Below are positions 21,166-31,879 of a stretch of 64,000 bases of DNA, piece by piece. The stretch covers positions 37,586-101,585 of the forward strand of contig JADLCR010000072.1 in the NCBI GenBank assembly GCA_020847095.1, read 5' to 3'. A program made the position numbers and the translations under genes. The stretch comes from Oligoflexia bacterium (GTDB lineage: Bacteria > Bdellovibrionota > Bdellovibrionia > JABDDW01). Every line of letters begins with the position of its first letter. The first letter of the stretch is position 1. The notes under the pieces were generated by a model. That model did not search any database and was not told where the DNA came from. It saw only the letters and a list, made by a program, of their open reading frames with translations.

Positions 21166-22235
21166 TCTTTTACCAGTTCCTCAGCAATTTTCTCTGCACT
21201 TTGAGCCTTGTAAAACGAGGCAATCGAATTTTCAAGCTGAGTGAGCCGCGTGGGATCTGAAATAAACTGGTTCACAATTTCTTCTAGACGTTCAGGCGTA
21301 AAATCCTTTTGAACAACCATGAGCGCCGCCTGCTTTGCGACAAGGGCTTCGGCATTCTTTTGTTGGTGATTGTCCGCGGCAAAGGGGAATGGCACTAAAA
21401 CGGCGGCCTTTCGGCAAGCGGCCAATTCAGCTAACGTTGAGGCTCCCGCTCTGCAAATGACAAGGTCGGCCCAGGCGTAACGCTCGGGCATATCGTAAAG
21501 AAACTCTAAGCATTTCACATTGCTTCGGCCGATGCGCTGGTATTCAACGTCCATGTCATGAAAATCTCGCATCCCTGTTTGATGAACAATCTCTACTTTT
21601 TCAAGCCACCGACCATTTTGTTTTACGGCCTCAAGGACGGTTTGATTTATACCCCTGGCCCCTTGGCTTCCCCCAAAAATCAAAATTTTTAACGGGCTCG
21701 AATGGGAAGTGTGTTTTGGACTTAACCCTGCACGAATAGGAATTCCAACTGAAATGGCATCGTTGAAGTAGCGACGTGTAACATCGAAATTCACAAAAGC
21801 CCTGTCAACAAACGGGCTGAGCCAACGATTCGTCAATCCCGGGTAAGCGTTGGGTTCAAATAAAACAATTCTAACCCCTAATAATTTAGCGGCCACCATC
21901 ACCGGCCCTGAAGCATAACCACCAACACCCAATACGGCTCGAGGTCGAAACCGGAGAATCAAGCGCAGCGACTGAAGCAACGCCAAGGGGAGACTGATGA
22001 TTGTTACAATTTTTCGGATAATTCCCACATTGTTGAGCGCTCCGATATCGATAAAGTGAAGTGGATATCCTTCTTTCGGAACAATCTTGATTTCGAGGCC
22101 ACCTCGAGTGCCAATAAAATAAACTTGAATATGAGGATCAATGTTTTTCAGTGCCTGTGCCACGGCTACGGCTGGATAAATATGCCCGCCCGTACCTCCG
22201 CCCGCGATGAGAACTGTACCTGTGTTGCCTTGCAT
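21162..22235 (-). CDS. murG: Lipid II synthase GlcNAc transferase MurG
   Basis: LIAGGGTGGHIYPAVAVAQAL, GGSQGARGIN, CRAGASTLAELAACRKAAVLVPFPFAADNHQQKNA. Confidence 0.97.
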   Translation of the reverse strand: MQGNTGTVLIAGGGTGGHIYPAVAVAQALKNIDPHIQVYFIGTRGGLEIKIVPKEGYPLHFIDIGALNNVGIIRKIVTIISLPLALLQSLRLILRFRPRAVLGVGGYASGPVMVAAKLLGVRIVLFEPNAYPGLTNRWLSPFVDRAFVNFDVTRRYFNDAISVGIPIRAGLSPKHTSHSSPLKILIFGGSQGARGINQTVLEAVKQNGRWLEKVEIVHQTGMRDFHDMDVEYQRIGRSNVKCLEFLYDMPERYAWADLVICRAGASTLAELAACRKAAVLVPFPFAADNHQQKNAEALVAKQAALMVVQKDFTPERLEEIVNQFISDPTRLTQLENSIASFYKAQSAEKIAEELVKD

Positions 22236-22246
22236 GGGCTAACTCC

Positions 22247-23398
22247 TTAGTCCATTTGATGTCGACGATGAATGCTCAACAGTATGCCACAAGCGATGCA
22301 CATTGATACAAGACTAGATCCACCATAAGACAAAAAGGGCATCGTAAGCCCTTTGGTCGGAAGCAGTCCCAGCACCACACCGGCGTTAATAATCGCCTGA
22401 AACCCAATCAAACTCGTAAGCCCCACGGCGAGTCCCTTTCCGAAGGCACTTTTGCATCGGACAGAAACCTGAAATCCTCTAAACACCAGCCAGCCGTACA
22501 ATCCCATCACTAAAAGTAAGCCGATCCAACCGGCCTCTTCTCCTAAAATAGCTAATATAAAATCCGTGTGGGCCTCTGGGAGAAAAAACAGCTTCCCCTG
22601 CCCCTTTCCCAAACCTGTTCCCGTTACTCCACCCGAATGAACCGACAAAAGCGATTGGATCACTTGAAACCCACTTTTTTCTGGGTCGGCCCATGGATTA
22701 ATAAACGACTCAATGCGCGCTCGCCGGTAATCGATCTTCCAAACTAGAAAATAAAAAGTAGGAAGGGCCGCAAGCACAAGTCCCAAAATATAGCGCCACC
22801 GAAGCCCAAACGAAAACAAAATGGCCGCTCCAACTAACATGAATATGACCGTACTTCCAAAATCTGGTTGCTTGAGCATTAAAAAACAAGGCAGCAAGAT
22901 TGTTAGCGCCAAACCCAAATAGTAGTAAATTTGTCCTTGTTGATCGCTGCCACGACGTTCACGGCTAAGCCAATAAGCAAACAATACGGGAGAAAAAATC
23001 TTAGCCAGTTCACTTGGCTCAAGATGAAATCCAAACGGAAGTTTAATCCAACGAAGTGCGCCCCCAGCCCGATGGCCGATACCAGGTATAAACAATGAGC
23101 CGAGCAGCACCACAAGCAAGACAAAGAGCGGCCAAAAAAGCCTTCGCCATAAAATAAAGGGGATGAGACTTGCAAGCCACATTGCCGCAAGGCCAAGCCC
23201 AACGAAGATCAATTGCCTTTTAAAAAAATGTAGACCGTCTCCAAATGTTTCAGAGGCATAAATGAAACTTGCGCTGTAAACCATCACAAGTCCCACGCCC
23301 ATAAGCGCGGTCGCACAAAATGCTATGCTTCGGGAAACGGAATCGCCCGATAGAAAAAGTTCAGAGTTTTTGAACCAGCTCTTTGAAGTAGTTGCCAC
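22247..23398 (-). CDS. ftsW: Lipid II glycosyltransferase FtsW
   Basis: SEDS-family multi-TM protein; LLPTKGLTMPFLSYGGSSLV; position in dcw. Confidence 0.95.
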   Translation of the reverse strand: MATTSKSWFKNSELFLSGDSVSRSIAFCATALMGVGLVMVYSASFIYASETFGDGLHFFKRQLIFVGLGLAAMWLASLIPFILWRRLFWPLFVLLVVLLGSLFIPGIGHRAGGALRWIKLPFGFHLEPSELAKIFSPVLFAYWLSRERRGSDQQGQIYYYLGLALTILLPCFLMLKQPDFGSTVIFMLVGAAILFSFGLRWRYILGLVLAALPTFYFLVWKIDYRRARIESFINPWADPEKSGFQVIQSLLSVHSGGVTGTGLGKGQGKLFFLPEAHTDFILAILGEEAGWIGLLLVMGLYGWLVFRGFQVSVRCKSAFGKGLAVGLTSLIGFQAIINAGVVLGLLPTKGLTMPFLSYGGSSLVSMCIACGILLSIHRRHQMD

Positions 23399-24737
23399 GT
23401 TCCTCGTAGTTCTTGAACAAGTCGTAACTCGAGCAGCCCGGACTTAACAAAACAACATCACCACTTCGAGACTTCTGATAAGCCAACAAAATCGACTCTT
23501 CAAATGTGCCGATGATAAAAGTTTCGCTAAAATCCCCTATACTTCTATTTAACCGCTCTTTAGCTTCGCCCACCAAGATCAAATTTTTAACCTTCTTTTG
23601 CACGGGCTCGACTAAGGGCGTGAAATCCATTCCTTTATCCTTACCGCCCGCAATCAGAATCACCGGCTCATCAAATGCTTCCAGCGCTCTCATGAGTGAA
23701 TGGACATTGGTCGACTTAGAGTCGTTATAAAATTCAACGCCACCCTTTTTACGCACAAACTCTAGGCGATGCTCTAAGCCAGGAAAGGAATCGATGACAT
23801 TTTGAATGGCTTCGGGTTTGGCGCCATAGGGCCTAACAGCAACAATGGCCGCCATTATGTTTTCGACGTTATGACGTCCCTTCATTTTCATTTTTGCTGT
23901 CGAGTAAACTTCTTTTTGGCCGTCAATATAAACCCGGATTTCTTTATTTGAATAAACAGCCCCGCCGATTCTCTTGATCTGTTCTTCTAAGCCAATTCTT
24001 CGAGTAAAGTACTTTACCTTACACTTCAAAACCTGAGGATCACGGGCCATCTCGATGACATTAGGATCATCCGCGTTCAAAATTGCCGTCGTTTCTGGGC
24101 TGGCATTTCGAAACACCCGTTTTTTAGCATGAAAGTAATCGCCCAATGATCGGTACCGATCGAGATGATCCTCAGCTAAATTCAAAAGTATGATTTGTTG
24201 CGGCCGGAAGGTGTCCACGGTTTCTAACTGGAAGCTCGAAACTTCAACGGCAAGGGCCGCCGCCGTAGGTTTGCTTCCCACGTATTCAATAAGTGGAGCT
24301 CCGTAATTTCCACCAATCCAAGATGGAAGTTCAGAGGCAACCATAAACTCATAAGCCAATCGAGTCGCCGTTGATTTACCGTTAGTCCCTGTAACGGCAA
24401 TGATGGGCTGGGTGATCAACGTCGAAGCCAATTCGAGTTCGCCTGTGAACGGAATTCCCTTTTGCTTTGCTGGTTCAAACGATTTATCCATCGGATTAAC
24501 ACCGGGACTAAGAACCACAAGATCTACGGCCGTTAAGGATTTAGGAGAATTACTGCCTAATTCCCATTGAACATCAAATTCTTCAAATGCATCGCCTTGA
24601 GATCCAAGTTGCTCCCTGGATTTCAAATCACTGACGATAATCTTGGCCCCCTGCTCGTGCAAGAATTTTGCAAGACTAAGTCCAGTTCGCTGGGCGCCCA
24701 TGATTAAAACTTTTTTTCCTTTAAAACGTGACGACAT
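23361..24737 (-). CDS. murD: UDP-N-acetylmuramoylalanine-D-glutamate ligase
   Basis: AVTGTNGKSTATRL, LNLAEDHLDRY, FYNDSKSTNVHSLMRALEAF, IAGGKDKG. Confidence 0.97.
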   Translation of the reverse strand: MSSRFKGKKVLIMGAQRTGLSLAKFLHEQGAKIIVSDLKSREQLGSQGDAFEEFDVQWELGSNSPKSLTAVDLVVLSPGVNPMDKSFEPAKQKGIPFTGELELASTLITQPIIAVTGTNGKSTATRLAYEFMVASELPSWIGGNYGAPLIEYVGSKPTAAALAVEVSSFQLETVDTFRPQQIILLNLAEDHLDRYRSLGDYFHAKKRVFRNASPETTAILNADDPNVIEMARDPQVLKCKVKYFTRRIGLEEQIKRIGGAVYSNKEIRVYIDGQKEVYSTAKMKMKGRHNVENIMAAIVAVRPYGAKPEAIQNVIDSFPGLEHRLEFVRKKGGVEFYNDSKSTNVHSLMRALEAFDEPVILIAGGKDKGMDFTPLVEPVQKKVKNLILVGEAKERLNRSIGDFSETFIIGTFEESILLAYQKSRSGDVVLLSPGCSSYDLFKNYEERGNYFKELVQKL

Positions 24738-24742
24738 CGAAA

Positions 24743-25819
24743 CTACCTCAACTTCAGTGTGCTCAATGAAAGTATGGCCAATAAAATACTAATAATCCAA
24801 AATCTAACAATAACTTTTGGCTCAGCCCACCCTTTGAGTTCAAAGTGATGGTGGATAGGAGCCATTTTAAAAACTCTTTTTCCCGTTAACTTGAACGAAA
24901 CCACTTGAATAATGACGGACAGGGCTTCAATTACAAAAATTCCGCCAAGAAGAATCATTAAGATTTCATTCTTAGTGAGAACAGCCAACGTTCCTAAGAT
25001 TCCGCCAAGACTGAGTGAACCGACATCGCCCATGAACACTTGAGCAGGGTAAGTGTTGTACCAAAGAAATCCAAGACCTGCGGCCGTTACGGTCGCGGCA
25101 ACAACAGTCAATTCCCCAGCTCCTTTTACAAAAGGAATTTGCAAATAAGATGCAATTCCAAAATGCCCACAAACGTAAGCGAGAATTCCGAGGGTGGCCG
25201 CATTAATCATGACGGGTCCGATAGCCAATCCATCGAGTCCATCGGTGAGATTCACCGCATTTGCCGTCCCAACAATAACGAGCATGGCAAAAGGAATGTA
25301 CCAAAGCCCCAAATCAATCCCGCCGCCTTTAAAAAACGGAAAATCAAGGGTCGTTGCAATGTCGGAATTTTGATAAATAACGTACGAAACAATTCCTGCC
25401 AGCAAGAACTCCAAAGCCAATCTCGTTTTGCCCCTCAATCCTTTGGTGTTCTTCTTTGAGACCTTTAGATAGTCATCCACATACCCAATGGCTCCGAAAC
25501 CCGCGCAAATAAACAGGGCGCACCAGACAAAAACATTAGAAAGATCTGCCCACAAAAGTGTTGGGATAAAAATAGCCATAAGAATAAGGGCTCCGCCCAT
25601 TGTCGGCGTGCCAGTCTTAGAGAGATGGCTTTGGGGGCCATCGTCACGAACGACTTGCTTCATTTGTTTTATTTGCAAACGGCGAATAAATTTCGGTCCG
25701 GCTAGCCAACAAAACAAAAACGCAGTCAGAAAGGCGGTAAATGTCCGAAACGAAATGTATTTGAAAACATTAAACGCAAAGAAGTGCTCATGAAGTGAGT
25801 ATAAAAATTGATATAACAT
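24743..25819 (-). CDS. mraY: Phospho-N-acetylmuramoyl-pentapeptide transferase
   Basis: [59 protein letters not shown]. Confidence 0.98.
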   Translation of the reverse strand: MLYQFLYSLHEHFFAFNVFKYISFRTFTAFLTAFLFCWLAGPKFIRRLQIKQMKQVVRDDGPQSHLSKTGTPTMGGALILMAIFIPTLLWADLSNVFVWCALFICAGFGAIGYVDDYLKVSKKNTKGLRGKTRLALEFLLAGIVSYVIYQNSDIATTLDFPFFKGGGIDLGLWYIPFAMLVIVGTANAVNLTDGLDGLAIGPVMINAATLGILAYVCGHFGIASYLQIPFVKGAGELTVVAATVTAAGLGFLWYNTYPAQVFMGDVGSLSLGGILGTLAVLTKNEILMILLGGIFVIEALSVIIQVVSFKLTGKRVFKMAPIHHHFELKGWAEPKVIVRFWIISILLAILSLSTLKLR

Positions 25820-25832
25820 TTGTGCCCGTCAG

Positions 25833-27239
25833 TTAGTGTTTCTCAACAAAATGCAATGGATGAAAGGCCTTAACGAACCGCTCCATCTTCATTCCGCGGG
25901 AGCCCTTCACTAAGACTATGTCTCCCGTCTCTAACATATGGGCAAATTCAGTTGCAAGATTTTCTTGGTAAGTATCTGATATTATTAACTTTTTAGAGAA
26001 CCCACGCCCCCTCAATCCTGACGCCAAATCCTGGGCATGGGGCCCGATCACGAAGACCGCTTCTAGCTGCACGGTTGCTAAAAGCTCGCCCACTTCACGA
26101 TGCAATTGGGCTGAGTCCTTTCCGAGCTCTAACATTTCTCCTATGACTGCAAGTTTTTTTCCTCGAGAAGAAACTTTTGAAAAATTCTCGATCGCCATCG
26201 CCATGCTGTCGGGATTTGCATTGTAGGCATCAAATAAAACTTTTGCCCCACACTCTAAATCCACCACTTGCCCGCGCCCCCACGACGCCTGGGCCTTGGC
26301 CAGCCCCTTCCAAATAAGTGGCGAATCAATTCCGCAGGCCATGGCAACTGCAGCGGCGGCCATGGCATTAGAAACTTGCTGCTTTCCAAAAACTGGAATC
26401 TTAGCGTGCCCCGGCTCCCCGCCAATCACACCCTGAACTTCAACGTAATCTAATGTAAGGACTTTTTCTCGAAGTGTAACGTCAGCGCCCTTTTCAAAAC
26501 TTGAATAAGTGATCACACGACACCCTCCGGGTGCGCGAGCCCGCATCGTCGCCGTATGATTGTTATCGAGATTGTAAATGCGCGTAGCCTTTAAGGGGGC
26601 CGCTTCGTAAATCTCTTCTTTTGCCTGGGCGATTCCCTCGACGGTCCCAAAAAATTCAATATGAGCGCGTCCAACGTTAGTCACTATGACCACGTCAGGC
26701 AGGGCAATTTCAGTTAGTTTTTTGATTTCTCCTGCGTGGTTCATACCCATTTCAACGACCGCAAACTTATGAGTGGGGCGTAGCCCGAGAAGAGTCAGCG
26801 GGACGCCGATATGATTGTTAAGATTCCCTTGCGTCGCCAACACGGGGTATTTTTGCGCCAAAATCTGAGTGATAAATTCTTTGGTTGTGGTTTTTCCGTT
26901 GCTTCCGGTCAGCGCCACGAGCTTTCCAGGCCAATGTTGACGATGCCATTTAGCAAAATTTTGAAGCGCTTCTAGAACATTGCTCACACGCAATACAGAA
27001 ACGTCTGATTTAACGGGTAAAATATCTTTTTCAACAACTAAGCAGCTGGCCCCCGAAGAAACCGCTTGGCCGGCAAATTCATGGGCATCAAAGTTTTCCC
27101 CTTTGAGCGCACAAAATATTTTGTCGTTTAGGTTCTGGCGCGTGTCGGTTCCGACACCGGAAAACGGTCGCGACCCAGTTTGAATCCACCGTCCTCCGGT
27201 GGCTCCAACGAGTTGATCATGGGTCCAAAGACTACTCAT
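25833..27239 (-). CDS. murF: UDP-MurNAc-tripeptide-D-Ala-D-Ala ligase
   Basis: ALTGSNGKTTTKEF, VEMGMNHAGEI, DAYNANPDSM; start trimmed to MSSLWTHD, 1 nt after the murE stop. Confidence 0.95.
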   Translation of the reverse strand: MSSLWTHDQLVGATGGRWIQTGSRPFSGVGTDTRQNLNDKIFCALKGENFDAHEFAGQAVSSGASCLVVEKDILPVKSDVSVLRVSNVLEALQNFAKWHRQHWPGKLVALTGSNGKTTTKEFITQILAQKYPVLATQGNLNNHIGVPLTLLGLRPTHKFAVVEMGMNHAGEIKKLTEIALPDVVIVTNVGRAHIEFFGTVEGIAQAKEEIYEAAPLKATRIYNLDNNHTATMRARAPGGCRVITYSSFEKGADVTLREKVLTLDYVEVQGVIGGEPGHAKIPVFGKQQVSNAMAAAAVAMACGIDSPLIWKGLAKAQASWGRGQVVDLECGAKVLFDAYNANPDSMAMAIENFSKVSSRGKKLAVIGEMLELGKDSAQLHREVGELLATVQLEAVFVIGPHAQDLASGLRGRGFSKKLIISDTYQENLATEFAHMLETGDIVLVKGSRGMKMERFVKAFHPLHFVEKH

Positions 27240-27240
27240 A

Positions 27241-28725
27241 TTACAAGTATCCCTTGGCAACCTCCACGTCGTCAAACGGATGTTTGGTCGTTCCAACGAT
27301 TTGATATGTTTCGTGACCCTTACCGGCTATCAACACAACATCGCCTTTTTTGGCTTCAGAGATGGCTCTACCAATGGCGAGCTTTCTGTCCGGCTCTGTC
27401 AAAACTCTTCCACTCACTAAGTCTTCCTTCACGACGTTGTGCAAAATGTCCTCGATTATAGAAATGGGCTCTTCCGTTCTAGGATTATCACTCGTAACAA
27501 TCACTTTATCAGAATGCTCCAGAGCCACTTTCATCATGAGGGGTCTTTTTCCACGATCTCGGTCGCCGCCGCATCCGAAAACCGTAATGATTCGAGAAGT
27601 GCTTCCTGATTCGCTTTTTAGGTCTTTCAAAAACGTCAGAACATTCTTTAGGGCGTCATCGGTATGCGCATAGTCCACGAAGATATGAAGACCTTTCGAG
27701 TTGGGCACGGCCTCAAGGCGGCCTCGCACGGACTGAATCCCCTGAATTCCGTGGGCCAACTGCTGAAGCCCCAGTCCCTTATGGCGCCCAACCGCAACGG
27801 CGGCCAAAGCATTGAGCACATTGTGGCGCCCAATCATATGGAGCCGAATCTGTAGCGATCCTTCAGAGGTCAACAAATCAAAACTCGTACCCCCGAGATC
27901 AAGTTTGACATTGTTTGCGCAAAAATCAGAACGATCAAATCCGTAAGTCCAAACAGGTAATCCCGGAACACGAAATTGTTCGGCCTTTGGGTCATGGATA
28001 TTGACGATAGCGCGAACGTTTTTCTTTTTTGAATTCTTCAACAGCTGACTAAAGAGTCTCACCTTTGCTTGGATGTATTGTTCGAAGGTCTTATGATAAT
28101 CAAGATGATCGCGCGTGATATTAGTGAGCACGGCGGCATCAAATTGCACGCCCTCCACGCGAAATTGATCAAGAGCATGGGAAGAAACCTCCATGCTAAG
28201 GGCATTTGCTCCGTCTTTGACAAACTCGGAGCAAAGCCACTGCAGATGCACAGGATCCGGTGTCGTATGAGTCGCCGGCCAAGTCTTGCTTCCGAGATGG
28301 TTGTTGATGGTTCCAATAACCGCTGTTTTGATTCCTTGTGAGTTCAAAACCGATTCTATGATGTGAGTTGTCGTGGTTTTCCCGTTGGTCCCTGTCACGC
28401 CTACGCAGTAAAGCTTTTCAGATGGGCGATCGTAGTGATTCGAAGCCAGTTGTGAAATAATTTTTCTTGTGTCAGCGACTTGAATGACGGCCCCTTTGAA
28501 TCGGCTTGAGATCATTTTAGGGTGCTCGACAACCACAGCCGCCACTCCGGATTCTAGAGCTTGTATGACAAAATCATGACCATCAAGACGAGCGCCCTTA
28601 ACGGCGACAAACACATCTCCGGAATTAATGCTTCTCGAATCTGAAGTAAGATTCTTATATGAATCGTTGAGAGAGCCTTGAAGAAGTCGATGGCCTATTC
28701 CATTTATGAGATTCGCAAGGGTCAT
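27241..28725 (-). CDS. murE: UDP-MurNAc-Ala-Glu meso-diaminopimelate ligase
   Basis: GVTGTNGKTTTTHII, MEVSSHALDQFRV, DNPRTEEP. Confidence 0.96.
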   Translation of the reverse strand: MTLANLINGIGHRLLQGSLNDSYKNLTSDSRSINSGDVFVAVKGARLDGHDFVIQALESGVAAVVVEHPKMISSRFKGAVIQVADTRKIISQLASNHYDRPSEKLYCVGVTGTNGKTTTTHIIESVLNSQGIKTAVIGTINNHLGSKTWPATHTTPDPVHLQWLCSEFVKDGANALSMEVSSHALDQFRVEGVQFDAAVLTNITRDHLDYHKTFEQYIQAKVRLFSQLLKNSKKKNVRAIVNIHDPKAEQFRVPGLPVWTYGFDRSDFCANNVKLDLGGTSFDLLTSEGSLQIRLHMIGRHNVLNALAAVAVGRHKGLGLQQLAHGIQGIQSVRGRLEAVPNSKGLHIFVDYAHTDDALKNVLTFLKDLKSESGSTSRIITVFGCGGDRDRGKRPLMMKVALEHSDKVIVTSDNPRTEEPISIIEDILHNVVKEDLVSGRVLTEPDRKLAIGRAISEAKKGDVVLIAGKGHETYQIVGTTKHPFDDVEVAKGYL

Positions 28726-28737
28726 GAGACGTCCTAC

Positions 28738-30696
28738 TTATTTAAAATAAACCCGGATCTTTTTGTGTTCTGACCAGGGAGTTCCGGGTTGGGGCCATTG
28801 ATTGACGGCCTTTCCCGATCCAATGAACTCAGCACCATCAGCGACTTCAAGTTGCGGGGCATAGCGACTGATCCTCTTTGCGACTTCGCGCACGGTCAAC
28901 CCAGTAAAGTCCGGCACCCCAAGATCAGAAACTTCCTGATCTTGTAACAGATTTCGGGCCTTTGAAACAATCGAGGGTTTAGTACGCGTGAGTTTTTCTT
29001 CCGCAACGACAATTGGCATAAATCCGTTTTTATGCAGAGCAAACGATGCGAGTTTATTAAAAACAGGCGCCGCGACTTGGGCTCCGTAATAATTTTTTCT
29101 TGGATTATCGACCATTACGAAAATTGTAAACTGAGGCTGATTTGCGGGAACAAATCCCACAAAACTAGAAACGTAACTGTTAGATGAATATCCCCGTCCA
29201 TTGGGGTTCACTTTCTGAGCCGTTCCCGTTTTCCCAGCTACCGGGTAGCCGTCGACTTTGGCGAGCTTCCCCGTGCCTCCGGATTCCGTCACCCCAGAAA
29301 GCATCATAGTCAGCCAGCCGGATTCTTGTTTTGTTAAAATGCGTCTTTGAACTTGCGGCTCCCGCGATTCGATCACTTGCGATTCGCTATCGACAATACG
29401 CTTAACCAAGTAGGGGCGCATGAGCGCCCCGCCATTGGCCACCGCCGAGTAAGCGTTCGCGATTTGCAGGGCGGTCACCCCTATCCCATGTCCGAATGAT
29501 AAATTACTCACGAGATGATCCGACCATTTGCTTGAGGAACTTATTGGAGCGAGGCCCGCCACCTCTCCGGGAAAATCAATTCCCGATTTTGACAAGAATC
29601 CAAAGTCCTTGATGGTGCGTTCAAAACCCTCTTGCCCAACTTCTAAAGCTATTTTGGCTGTTCCGATGTTTGAAGAAAATTGTAAGATTTCGGCCATGGT
29701 CAACCAACCGTACTTGTGATCGGTCTCAGCTTCGCGAATCGTACGCTTGCCGATTTTCAATTTACCCATTTCGCAGAAAAACTTTGAATTAGGCTGATAA
29801 CGCCCGGTTTTTAGCGCCGCGGCCAAAGTCACTAACTTGAAGGTACTTCCGGGTTCAAAGGAATCAGTCACACACCTGTTGCGGCGATTTTCAACTTTTG
29901 TCGACGACACATCGGTCGGCTCAAATGATGGGTAGCTGGCCATGGCGAGAATCTCGCCCGTGTTCGGAGACATAATGATTCCTAAGGCCTTATCAGCGTT
30001 TTGATCTTGAACGACTTCGCTCAAGCGATATTCGAGTTCATATTGGAGTTGCTTATCTAAAGTTGTTTCAATCTGAGCGCCGTCTTGAGTGACTTCGAAA
30101 AGCTGACCGTTAACTAAAAGTGGACGGCCACGAGCATCGCGCCGAGACAGAATTGATTTTTTTTCGCCCTTCAGTTCGGCATTATACTGCCGTTCAATTC
30201 CCTCGAGGCCCTCGCCATCGCTACCCGTAAAACCAAGAATTTGTGATGCCAAACTCAAATTTGGATAAGCACGTTTACTCTCTTCAATAAATCCTAAACC
30301 CGGCTCTTTCAGTTTTTGAATTCTAGCCACAACCTGTGGTTCCAGGCGCCGTTGAATCCACACAAACTTTCTCTTAGGCAACAAGAGTTTTTCGCGAATC
30401 TCTGAAACAGATACTCCCAGAATACCTGCTAACTGCACGGCCAGTCGTCTGGGTTCTTTAATCATAGACGGGTCCGCATACAATGAATGAGCCATGATGG
30501 AGTTAGCTAAATCCTCGCCAGCGCGGTCGACAATTTTCCCCCGCTGAGGAGACAGCGTCACTACGGTCAAATATTGACTTTTCCTCAACTGAGTTAGCTT
30601 GTGATGAGGCAAGACTTGGATAAAGAATGCTCGACCAGCAATAATGCCAAAACCCGTCGCAAACAGAATAACAAGAATGATGATTCGTGACTTCAT
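28738..30696 (-). CDS. ftsI: Septal transpeptidase FtsI/PBP3 with C-terminal PASTA-like domain
   Basis: EPGSTFKLVT (SxxK), SSNIG (SxN), AGKTGTAQK; C-terminal VPDFTGLTVREVAKRI. Confidence 0.95.
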   Translation of the reverse strand: MKSRIIILVILFATGFGIIAGRAFFIQVLPHHKLTQLRKSQYLTVVTLSPQRGKIVDRAGEDLANSIMAHSLYADPSMIKEPRRLAVQLAGILGVSVSEIREKLLLPKRKFVWIQRRLEPQVVARIQKLKEPGLGFIEESKRAYPNLSLASQILGFTGSDGEGLEGIERQYNAELKGEKKSILSRRDARGRPLLVNGQLFEVTQDGAQIETTLDKQLQYELEYRLSEVVQDQNADKALGIIMSPNTGEILAMASYPSFEPTDVSSTKVENRRNRCVTDSFEPGSTFKLVTLAAALKTGRYQPNSKFFCEMGKLKIGKRTIREAETDHKYGWLTMAEILQFSSNIGTAKIALEVGQEGFERTIKDFGFLSKSGIDFPGEVAGLAPISSSSKWSDHLVSNLSFGHGIGVTALQIANAYSAVANGGALMRPYLVKRIVDSESQVIESREPQVQRRILTKQESGWLTMMLSGVTESGGTGKLAKVDGYPVAGKTGTAQKVNPNGRGYSSNSYVSSFVGFVPANQPQFTIFVMVDNPRKNYYGAQVAAPVFNKLASFALHKNGFMPIVVAEEKLTRTKPSIVSKARNLLQDQEVSDLGVPDFTGLTVREVAKRISRYAPQLEVADGAEFIGSGKAVNQWPQPGTPWSEHKKIRVYFK

Positions 30697-30989
30697 TGTC
30701 TAATCGCCACATCCCCTTGAGCAGCCATTAAAATAACTTGGTTTTTATTCGCCCGAACCAGAGAAAGTTGTTGGGTTGCAATTTGATCGAGTCGTTCAGG
30801 ACGAGTGAGTCGGCTGTATGAGATCTCGAGCCTAGAACGTTCTTGACTCACAATTTTCACCTGACGCCCCCACTTGAGCACTTCATAGCTCGTTCTTGTT
30901 ATTTCCATTTTAAGGAAAACATAAACTAAGGCGATAGCAATTAGTGAAATCAAACTGATAAATGGCTTGATTTTGTCATTTTGGCTCAT
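30693..30989 (-). CDS. ftsL: FtsL-like small bitopic division protein
   Basis: One N-terminal TM, about 98 aa, between rsmH and ftsI with 4-bp overlaps. Confidence 0.75.
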   Translation of the reverse strand: MSQNDKIKPFISLISLIAIALVYVFLKMEITRTSYEVLKWGRQVKIVSQERSRLEISYSRLTRPERLDQIATQQLSLVRANKNQVILMAAQGDVAIRQ

Positions 30990-31879
30990 GCATGGCTCCT
31001 TTTATGATTGACCTCAAAAACGCGCAGCTTGGCGCTCCTTGAGCGAGGATTCATTTTTATTTCTTCACGACTAGGCGTAATAACTTTTTTATTCACAATA
31101 TGGCCGACTTTATGGTGGAGGGATTTAAACGCGTTCTTGATGATTCGATCTTCAATCGAATGAAATGTGATCACCAAAATCCTTCCGCCATCATTGACGG
31201 TTTGAGTTAGGTTCTCGAGCATCGGCTCCAGGTTTTCGAGCTCTCTATTCACAACGATCCTCAGGGCCATAAAATAGTTGGTCGCGGGATGATGATGCCG
31301 CCGCGTGAATCCCTCAACTCGTTCGATAAGGCTTGCAAGTTGTCTGGTGGTTTGAAACGGCTTGGTCTTGCGATCATGGACGAGAGCCCTGACAACGCGA
31401 AACGGCTTTCTGACCTCTCCGATGTTTTGAAAAATTTCAATCAAATCCTTTTCATCATAACTGTTAATGACTTCCGCAGCGGTGAGATCCTGCCCTCGGT
31501 CCATGCGCATATCGAGCGGACCATCTTGCATAAAGCTAAATCCTCTTTGTGCTTCGTCAATTTGAGGCGATGAAATTCCCAGATCTAAAAATGCGGCATC
31601 AAAGTTTCCAAGCTCATGTCGCAATAAATTTCGATAGTCGTCACGAACCAGATTCAGCCGACCAAACTCGATCTCTTTGCTAAACTTTTTCTTACCGGAT
31701 TCGATGGCATCCGAGTCGCGATCAAACGCCACAATGCGAATTCCTTCAAAGTTTTTAAATAAAGCTTCGGTGTGCCCCCCTCGGCCAAAAGTACCTTCGA
31801 ATAATGATCGGACTGGGAGAGTTTGCTCTTTCAGCGCCTGAATCACTTCATTTAACAGAACCGGAATATGGCCGCTCAT
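30986..31879 (-). CDS. rsmH: 16S rRNA (cytosine1402-N4)-methyltransferase
   Basis: HIPVLLNEVIQAL, GTFGRGGHTEA, FLDLGISSPQIDEAQRGFSFMQDGPLDMRMD. Confidence 0.97.
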   Translation of the reverse strand: MSGHIPVLLNEVIQALKEQTLPVRSLFEGTFGRGGHTEALFKNFEGIRIVAFDRDSDAIESGKKKFSKEIEFGRLNLVRDDYRNLLRHELGNFDAAFLDLGISSPQIDEAQRGFSFMQDGPLDMRMDRGQDLTAAEVINSYDEKDLIEIFQNIGEVRKPFRVVRALVHDRKTKPFQTTRQLASLIERVEGFTRRHHHPATNYFMALRIVVNRELENLEPMLENLTQTVNDGGRILVITFHSIEDRIIKNAFKSLHHKVGHIVNKKVITPSREEIKMNPRSRSAKLRVFEVNHKRSHA

